From Suillus spraguei (taxonomy: Eukaryota > Basidiomycota > Agaricomycetes > Boletales > Suillaceae): a stretch of 64,000 nucleotides of DNA. Under the pieces are notes generated by a model that was not told where the DNA came from, did no database searches, and was given only the letters and a program-made list of their open reading frames with translations. Numbering within the stretch: position 1 is the first letter of the stretch; every line of letters begins with the position of its first letter. The position numbers and the translations under genes are program-made. The DNA is taken from NCBI GenBank assembly GCA_016800925.1, contig JABCPU010000190.1, positions 1 through 64,000 of the forward strand, read 5' to 3'. This document shows positions 56,709 to 64,000 of this stretch, piece by piece.

Positions 56709-57253
56709 ACGACTATGCCTCCCTTGATCACGCTGAACTCCTCCACGGGATCGTACTATACATTTTTATACGCCCATTCACGCCCTACACACTCGATGAA
56801 AGACAATCTTTACTACCCACTACCAAACCATTTGACATCTACACTAGCATCTGTACTGCATTTATTATTTTGCTTCCGTAACATTTTCAGATTGTTTTCA
56901 GACTCGGGCATGACTTTCATCATTGCACTGTCATTTGCTATCGATTTGCTATGTTAGCTCGCCGTTGGCGGTCTTTGAGAAGCTTGGGCATTGAACGTAT
57001 CCTGCATACCCGATAACCCAGAATGTGCAAGACGTTTCTCCACTCGGTCTCCAGGTCATCAAATGGACACTATCGAATCGATTAGTGTTAATGTTAATCC
57101 ACAGACAAGATTCGGTGTATCCTGAGGCCTGATATGATATACATAACGCAAACTCACCGGCACCGTACGGCCCTTTCGGCAATTTTAGCGTACAGGATTT
57201 TGTTTCTGGTCCACCAAGTGATTATACCGACTGCAAGTCATCTTTGTACCAAC
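56709..57253. other. 3' region of BTG gene and upstream region of the next gene
   Basis: No coding sequence recognised. Confidence 0.3.
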
Positions 57254-59162
57254 ATGACGAGACCTCACGAAGAACTCTACCAGTTGTGCGATTGCTTATG
57301 CTCTGTTAACGTTGGGCTGGACTCATACGAGCCTGAACCTCAACACTCGCCAATCATCGATTCATCAGGAGAGGAAATAGGTGCAGTAAAGACTCAGATT
57401 CGAGAAGTATTACCTGGGTTGCGGTTTCTACGAGAGGAGGTGAAACGAGATCTACAAGTTCTCCAAAAGGTGTGTCCAGTCCACTTTGGTTTTAACCATT
57501 CAATAGTCCTAATCGATGTGCAGTAGTTTCTTGATGACCCAGAATCAACATCTCTTCCTCCTCTCTCGACTAATGCACCATATCTCGTTGCAGTGTGGCA
57601 GGAGCTGCTTCAAGCTCGTGGGGTTGTTGCTATATACCGGACATTCTACACCGCTGCTCATCCTCAGGCCTCCCGTAAGTCCAAGAATGGCTCAGCCAAA
57701 GGGCACGGTGTCAAGGTCGATGTGGTCGCTGACAACGGGAGACGTTGGATCAGAGTCAATACGTAAGTTCATTCGACATTTCATCTAGAATGTCTCTGGA
57801 CAAATTTTCAGGATAAAGAACAGTCGCATTTTAATGGAGTTTCGTGAAATGGACTCGTATCTTACCAGTTCTGAGGACGACGACGACGATAATGGACACT
57901 CTTCCCTGAAGAAGGGACATTTGATACCCCAAGAGTTTGACAATTCTGTGCTACGCATGGGTCGTGAACTCCTGGAGGCTGCAAGGGCAAACTCTTCCCA
58001 TGGTTCCAACGAAATTCCTTCAGTTACCATGCGTTTAACCCGGTTGGATACTTCACTCTCTGACACCAACTGCGAAACCAGTGATCCCAGAATTGCATAC
58101 ACAATCGACTGTCTCCAGAGAATGGGCATAGACGTCCAATTAGGCGAAAGGCAGGGCATCGTAAAGGAGATCGACGACACTTCTGCACAGTCAATAGTTT
58201 TCGAGCCCACCGCCCATATCAATCTCGATCTCTCAGCATTAATAGCGCTCATCTCTGATACCACTCACTCTCATCTGCCTCGTGATCCAGAAGATGCCAA
58301 CACACGATTCATCCCGCCGCAACGATACGTGGAATGGAAAAAGCAGCGAGTCCAAATGCTTTCCAACTCTCCAGATGCAACAAGCACATGGGAGGACTCC
58401 GGGATTCACTCAAGAGTGTTGGCAGACCAAGCCCAACAAGAGATGAAGAAAGGCCTCTTGCAAGACATACACGACCGCTTGAGATCCATATCTCCTACTT
58501 TGCAAAATATCCAATTTTGGACGACACAAGAAGCTCGTCAACGTTGTCTCCAGATCGTGTTCAAGATCGCGGGCACGAGGGAACGTCAGCGCGCCGAAGC
58601 ACTACTCTCTTATTCTCAAACGACTACCGTACCCACCCATAATCAATTCTGGGTGCATTCACGATACCCGTCTGGTTTCATTCCGTTGATGCCTATCAAG
58701 TTGTACCCATCTTCAGAACCTGACGCTACTTCTCTCGAGTCCTTTCAGCAAAATTCTTCTTCACCTTTCATGACATCCCTTGCCTCGACCTGTCGGAATA
58801 TACTATCTCAAGAAGACATCTCGAGACTTCGGGAATCGCAGAGTGCACCTAGCTACTCAGCTGCACCTTACTTAAGTGACGAGGAGGAGGACATCCCACC
58901 AGCAGCAGTCACTTTAGCAAACCCGAAGCTCACGGTCCACACGGTCCAAAGCATGCTTTGGGGAGCAACACTTGGATGGACGACATTGACGACAAATAGA
59001 TCCAGTGTGAAAGTGCTCCTCAAAGAGATGAAACGATTCACTGGAGGTGGAACGTTGACCTGCGAGCCCCCTAACGGATATGAGGCGTCCAAAGCCGCAA
59101 TCTGGATCATGAAACCACGGAGCTTAGCTGAAGGATCGCGATCAGATTCCTGTAGTGATTGA
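57254..59162 (+). CDS. DUF1308-family protein, 600 aa
   Basis: Exons 57254-57469, 57527-57762 and 57812-59162 join with introns of 57 and 49 bp. Intron 1 ends in the tandem acceptor CAGTAG, and only the second AG avoids an immediate TAG stop. The start is MTRPHEELYQLCDCLCSVNVGL. The conserved segments are KVDVVADNGRRWIRVNTIKNSRILMEFREMDSYL and VTLANPKLTVHTVQSMLWGATLGWTTLTTNRSSVKVLLKEM, near the C-terminus. This matches my memory of the DUF1308 family (animal homologue C7orf25), whose function is unknown. An acidic stretch (SSEDDDDDNG) and a Ser-rich loop lie between. It appears complete. Confidence 0.82.
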
Positions 59163-59379
59163 TATCAGTGAGGGAAATGGTTTAGTGCAGGTTTCCATGA
59201 ATAGTGACAGCATTTTTGATGGAAACCGATTGGAAGCCAAACTAAAATTACATGTATGGCCACAGAAAGTTTAGAGATTCATGGTAAGTAGCTGAAAGTT
59301 TGAAGGGACTATTTACGATAGAAGATAGCGAGATGAGTGTCAGATAATAAGTCCTAGTAATGTCGCAATTGAGCTATTC
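59163..59379. terminator. Convergent 3' ends
   Basis: The DUF1308 gene (plus) and the membrane protein gene (minus) end 217 bp apart facing each other. No clear polyadenylation signals were identified. Confidence 0.4.
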
Positions 59380-61097
59380 TCATGCAACAGAGGGCCGAGC
59401 CGTCACCGGCGTCACAGGTTGTGCTGTGGCTGGTGTAGTGGGCCGCGAGAGTTCGGAGGCAGCTGTCTCAAAGGATGTCACCGAACTTGAGCGTGAAAGA
59501 CCCGATGGTAGCGGCGAGCGTGATGACGATGGCAGTTGGGATTTTGTCTCAACTGTGGATGGGGAAGATGGAGGTGATCCTGATATGGTAGAACGTGAGT
59601 CTGTTTGTTCAGTCTCATCCGCAGCAGCACTGTTATAGATAGGGCTTCCTGTTGTCTCTCTCTCGGGTGCGTCAGTACTAGACGGGTGGCGAAGATCTGC
59701 TGCGGGTGACCCATTTGCTTGGCCTGACGGACTTGATATAGTGGTGTCGAAGTCGGGCGGTGGCGCCATATTAGACCTTGATGCTGAAAATGCCACAGCG
59801 TCTGGACCGTATGGAACACCGAATCTTTCCAGTGCATTCCTGGATGTGATGAGTTTGATTTGCTCAGGCGTTATGCCACCTTTCGGAGCCCGGAATTCCG
59901 AGCGTATAACAGTATGTGTGAGAGGCGCCGATATTGAGTTCAAAGAGATGGTTGAAGGGGATGTCATAGGCGCGGAATGGTCGTGGGGTCGGAGAGCTTT
60001 TAAAAGTGTCGAACTAGAGCCGGAGCGATTGCGCTCATGTCCACTATTTGCTGATACCACGGAGAGTGATGATGCGTTGCGAGCGTGGTCAACCCTGTTA
60101 TAGATTGAAATGGGCGGATGTCGTGATGAACCCCCGAAGGGATTGAAAAATAAGCTGAATTTAGAGCGCCGGTCAGGAGCAGCATGGTCGACGGAAGGCT
60201 CTGATGCAGGAGGCGATGTGTGAGGAGCGTCGTGACCTACGACCTCAAAGTACGGAGGTGCTTCTCCTCGCGGATCTTCGGACGTTTGTGTAGTGTGCAA
60301 GGGTAACAATTCAGAACGACTTTCATGCGAGTGATGCGACGTGCCCACGCTAGCGGCGTCTACGCTTCGTCTCACTGGCATATCACCAGAAACATTATAT
60401 ACGAGATTTGTGGCAGAGTTATCCACCTGTGTGGTACCGCGTGACTCAAGGTCGAGACTACGATGCGTCCCTCTTGTTTCAGGGTGTTCGTCCTCTTCTT
60501 CCAGTATTTGCATAGGATCGTTGTCGTCTTTCAAAGGTCCTCTGAGATATCTATAGTGTCAAAAAAATGTAGGTGCTGCGGGTATGTAAGTATGCACACC
60601 TGAAGATAACAAGTTCCTGGTCACCCGGTTCCAGCATGTAGGCTGGAAGCGATTTTGTGGAAATCTGACTTGGAGTCCGTGCGGGCCTCCGGCGCCCTGC
60701 GGAGCGAGCTGAGGCTGCCTGACCAGCAGGTCGGTTCACAGTGCGCGCAACGGTAGCTGCGCGGACTTCCGCGTGTGTGGCCCGCCTGATGCATCCAATC
60801 AATGTCATCACGGCCACGACGACTGAAACTATCAGGACTGGTATCTAAGTAATTGGTTCTCTGGTTTAAGCATGGTTTTGGCGCTGGGGCCCGACGGTGA
60901 ACAGTACGTACCCATATGCTTGAAGAAACACCACTTCCGCTGCTTCCCTCTCCGTCACGTCGCAGCACTTCACTTATTGGTCTTGCAGATACAAATTTGG
61001 GGCATCGCACGACCGAGAGGACCAGCCAGAGGAGCGTGCGAGGACAGAACAGAATTTGAGTAGATGAAGACATACCGCGGCCAGGAAAGTAACTCAT
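59380..61097 (-). CDS. Single-pass membrane protein of unknown function, 533 aa
   Basis: Exons 61097-60912 (62 codons), 60844-60600 and 60550-59380 join with introns of 67 and 49 bp. The N-terminus has a hydrophobic, signal-like segment (ILFCPRTLLWLVLSVVRCPKFVSA), then a short Ser/Gly part. Exon 2 opens with the membrane span IPVLIVSVVVAVMTLIGCIRR, followed by an Arg/Ala-rich stretch and SLPAYMLEPGDQELVIF. The C-terminal 390 residues are Ser/Pro/Thr-rich and probably cytosolic and disordered, with one ordered-looking block, GGITPEQIKLITSRNALERFGVPYGPDAVAF. The layout (signal, short ectodomain, span, long Ser-rich tail) recalls fungal sensor-like membrane proteins, but no family is recognised. 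The first or second Met (MSSSTQ) may be the start. Confidence 0.7.
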
Positions 61098-63820
61098 CGT
61101 GGTGTCGTGAAGAAGTCGTTAAATTATGAATAGCATGCAGTGCGCAGCGCTTCTGAATTGTGCTGCCAGTGGACGGTGCTGTTGGAACGAGGAATATTTA
61201 TTTAATGATAATGAACCGGTAGTAAGCAGATCCCGATAAAGCCTGCGCATGCACTATATTCAGGCCGAGGCTGTACAAGCGCCCTCGCAAGGTCCCACCA
61301 ATAGTAATCATAATGGTCTCCAATCATCTTACCGACGGTCGTTGTGGATTAAGATTATGTAGCCTAAAAAAAGATCTTGTCCCAAGGGTTGTTTACAGAG
61401 CGGACAGGATCTTCCTTCCACCGGAACTACCGTTGGATGTCATAGCTTACGTTGAGTCGTCTCGGTCATGCACTGGTCAAACAACTATCTTTGGGTTTGA
61501 CTACAATTTCCTGGTCACAACTATTTTATTGAAGTATCAGACTCAACTTTGAGATCCGAAATTTTACTCAGCCATGATCGTTTCGCAACAATTTGTAGCC
61601 TTGGAATGCAGTACAACCTACAAGATCATCTGGATTGCGGGGTTGGGCCAATTGTTCCCGATTGTCCCTTTTATCTTGCGTTGATGACGGTCTATGCGGT
61701 GCAAAAACCCGCCCTGAATGATCAGGGATTCACATGCCGCAGTAATGTTTGATACTCGATTTGATGCCAAAAGAATGAGGCCTACCATTGAATTACTCTA
61801 ATTCCCGCATGTTTCATTCATAGCTTCCTCAAGTTGGCGTGGCATGGCGGTATCTGTGGTCTTTGCAAGCACTAAATGCCATGGGTGCGATCAAGAATGC
61901 GGCGTGTGTTAGAAGGGCAGGCATTATAGCATTGATCAATGCGTTGGCGCAGACACAGTCACTGTATGCTGTTGCACGTATCAACTTGTATTTTAGCAGG
62001 ATCCAAAAGACGAACCCGTCGGTCGAAGATGAAATTCAACATCGCCCGTAGATGTTGGCGGACACAAGACGATTCTGACGCAAAAATGCGAAAATCAGTA
62101 TGGTATGACAGTTGAGGCTGTTGTGGGCTCACCTTGAATCTCATGTAAATATACCCCGCATCATACACATGGCTTGATTCGGCTTGAAATACATAGCCAT
62201 TGGCATACAGTGCCTGGAAGTGGTCGAGTGATACATATGGCGATAACCGCTCAATCAGTGACAGTCAGTGCTAGCAACACATGCCGAAGGCTATGATACC
62301 ACATCTGCCTGCCGCAAAAACCTGCCCATGGTATCGTTCTGTTCTAGAACACTATTAATGCTCACAAGAGAAATTTAAGAATGTCAGCTGACTGACTGTT
62401 GCGGGTGTTTCAGGTTTTGTTTCCTCTGTGGCTCAGCCTGGTGGTCAACAACGCACAGCCGAAATCAAATATCACCGCACAGGACGTGATGTTACTCAAA
62501 TTGCGCTCCGAAAGGCAAGTCACTTATTTTTTGTGTGATCCGACAGTCACTTCCGAGTCAGCCGAGCTTTTCACACCAGGCAAATCGACTTACCAGATGC
62601 CCAGAAAAGTAATCCACGAGACGGGTTAGCAGGACTTCGCCATACTCGCACTTCTGAACGAAGATATAACCTCAGTCTTTAAATGTAGTGCGTACCTCTG
62701 TCTCCACCTAACCCTCCACGAAAAAGGAAATAATCAAGCAACAGCGCGCTGAGTGACTCGCATTCAGGGACCACCAACAGTGATACGTCTGGCAACGGGC
62801 AGGAAAGGGCACTGAAAATGTGATTGTCATTGAACAGCTCGTTCCAAGGAGGGGACGGTAATGAAAGCTTTTCCGATCTTCGCCGCGCGTGAGAAATGAC
62901 AGTAATTGCATGGGATGGCCGCCATCCACTTGGGAATCGCCAGCTCAAAATAATTTGAAATCATGCCGGGGGTTGGTCACTGTTCGAGAGAAGAAGCAAG
63001 AGTATCAAGTACCCAGTTACTATGACTCCGAGCTTGCTCGTGACTCAACTATCGCGAAGATAAAAAGTCTGAGCAACTGACTTTTGTATGATCCTGTAAT
63101 TTAAGTGGGAAAATGTTGGTTAGCATGATTTTGAGTTCTGACGTGGTTCGGTTACTATCCCAAAGATAGGATAAAAAGTAACAAGGGAGTGAGCTTTTAA
63201 CGAACCGAGATAAACTGTGAACGTTTTCGGTTCATTTTGTATATGGAAAGGTCTAGTTTCGCCGGACAAGCGCAAACATGGTAACCGGTCTAGATAATTG
63301 GACCTGTGAGATCAGGGATCAATGAACAAAGCTTCAGCCGAAAGAAAGCACAAATACAGACCGAAACGTGAAAGAGTGGAGATGGGTGGGAAGGACAAAT
63401 GGCAAGCGACGCGTAAATGAGGATAGCCGCAGGGAAAAAGAAAGATTCAAAGAACGTGTTGTGAATTGCCAGTTTGCAAGTCACGACTTGGCGTAGCCCC
63501 GGATGTGCGTTTTACGTAGAAGCACACACGAAGAACGACCGCTCACAAGGGTTGTATATGTTTCGCGCGTCACGCGTCGACGTTCGTGGTCCACTCGAAT
63601 CTCAGAAATGCCATCTCTTTACCCAAGGGACACGCTGGCCCATTGTGTTTGTATTTCCCTCATCCTCGACAGTGGTGATGGTCTCCTCCCCTCACTCCAA
63701 GCCGCACCCTTTATACTGCCCGGTGTCCACAGCTCTCCCTACCACTATCAACTACGGCCTCCCCTCCCTCCCAGCACCCGGACCACCGTGCTGCTCCCGG
63801 CACCCATCGGTGACCTCCTG
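61098..63820. other. Long region without a supported gene
   Basis: Plus-strand frame 61313-61552 has RIFLPPELPLDVIAYVESS, reminiscent of an F-box start, but it ends soon and no further exon fits. The frame from 62399 (VLFPLWLSLVVNN) has no ATG and is probably spurious. No transposon ends, tandem arrays or RNA genes recognised. Confidence 0.35.
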
Positions 63821-64000
63821 CTGTCATAAGCAAAACTCCTGGAACCTCCGCCCCCCTCGAAGAATTTGATGACGCACCCCTACGCATATTGGATGGCGCT
63901 CCGAATGGGATATGGCAAATCGATGGTGTAAAATATGAAATTCACCGTTATCCAATGAAGGCTGTCACAACTAAATCCGTACGACTCACGTGAGTACAAG
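63821..64000 (+). CDS. Possible first or early exon of a gene leaving the right edge
   Basis: An open frame encodes APLEEFDDAPLRILDGAPNG, then IWQIDGVKYEIHRYPMKAVTTKSVRLT, and is followed at 63990 by GTGAGT, a perfect donor site. The coding look and donor support a real exon. Its 5' limit is unclear: the frame is closed by TGA near 63816, so an intron acceptor (CATAAG near 63831) or a later start is needed. TTTATA (63711) may be a TATA element. Family not recognised. Confidence 0.4.

Noticed and set aside
62399..62629. Secreted-looking ORF beginning VFQVLFPLWLSLVV
   Set aside because: The frame starts at TTG, not ATG, and the nearest upstream ATG is closed by TGA. No exon structure supports it.

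Overview
The window is nuclear DNA of a filamentous basidiomycete, most likely an agaricomycete. The evidence is genes with many short introns of about 45-60 bp, a multi-exon polyporopepsin-like aspartic protease, paralogous Ure2p-like glutathione S-transferases with one shared early intron, and a transposon mix (Tad-like LINE, chromovirus, copia, hAT, Plavaka-like) typical of these genomes. The knottin-like secreted peptide and the WD40 gene style would fit Boletales, but that is only an inference.

The window has two parts. Positions 1-42.2 kb are mostly a transposon graveyard holding two intact small gene loci near the left end: a cystine-rich secreted peptide (1425-1638) and a secreted aspartic protease (2730-4208). 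The transposons are heavily nested. A LINE ORF1 at the left edge is split by a MITE. A second copy of that MITE is split by a 7.5-kb Ty3/gypsy chromovirus (5903-13414) with a third ORF after pol. A decayed intron-containing hAT gene (about 14.0-18.4 kb) carries a solo LTR. Plavaka-like transposase pieces lie at 20.0-20.7 and 26.5-27.2 kb. A copia element (29072-40127) has been hit by at least five later insertions. Three solo LTRs of one family each keep a 5-bp target duplication (one with a mismatch). A roughly 1-kb GGGAGAC heptamer minisatellite (40.7-41.7 kb) and a pair of near-perfect hairpins (41.9-42.1 kb) close this part.

Positions 42.4-61.1 kb are gene-dense and almost transposon-free. 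They hold a GST cluster (two intact genes flanking a decayed copy), a CsbD-like small protein, a tail-only WD40 paralogue fragment, an intact seven-repeat WD40 protein with tandem PPPY repeats, an S9 prolyl-oligopeptidase-family enzyme, a BTG/Tob-family regulator, a DUF1308-family protein and a single-pass membrane protein of unknown function. 61.1-64 kb has no clear complete gene; the first exon of a gene may run off the right edge.

The host genes look like independent transcription units, not a pathway cluster. The one obvious functional grouping is the GST family. Exon boundaries were read by eye from GT-AG signals, reading frame and family knowledge; no alignment was run.
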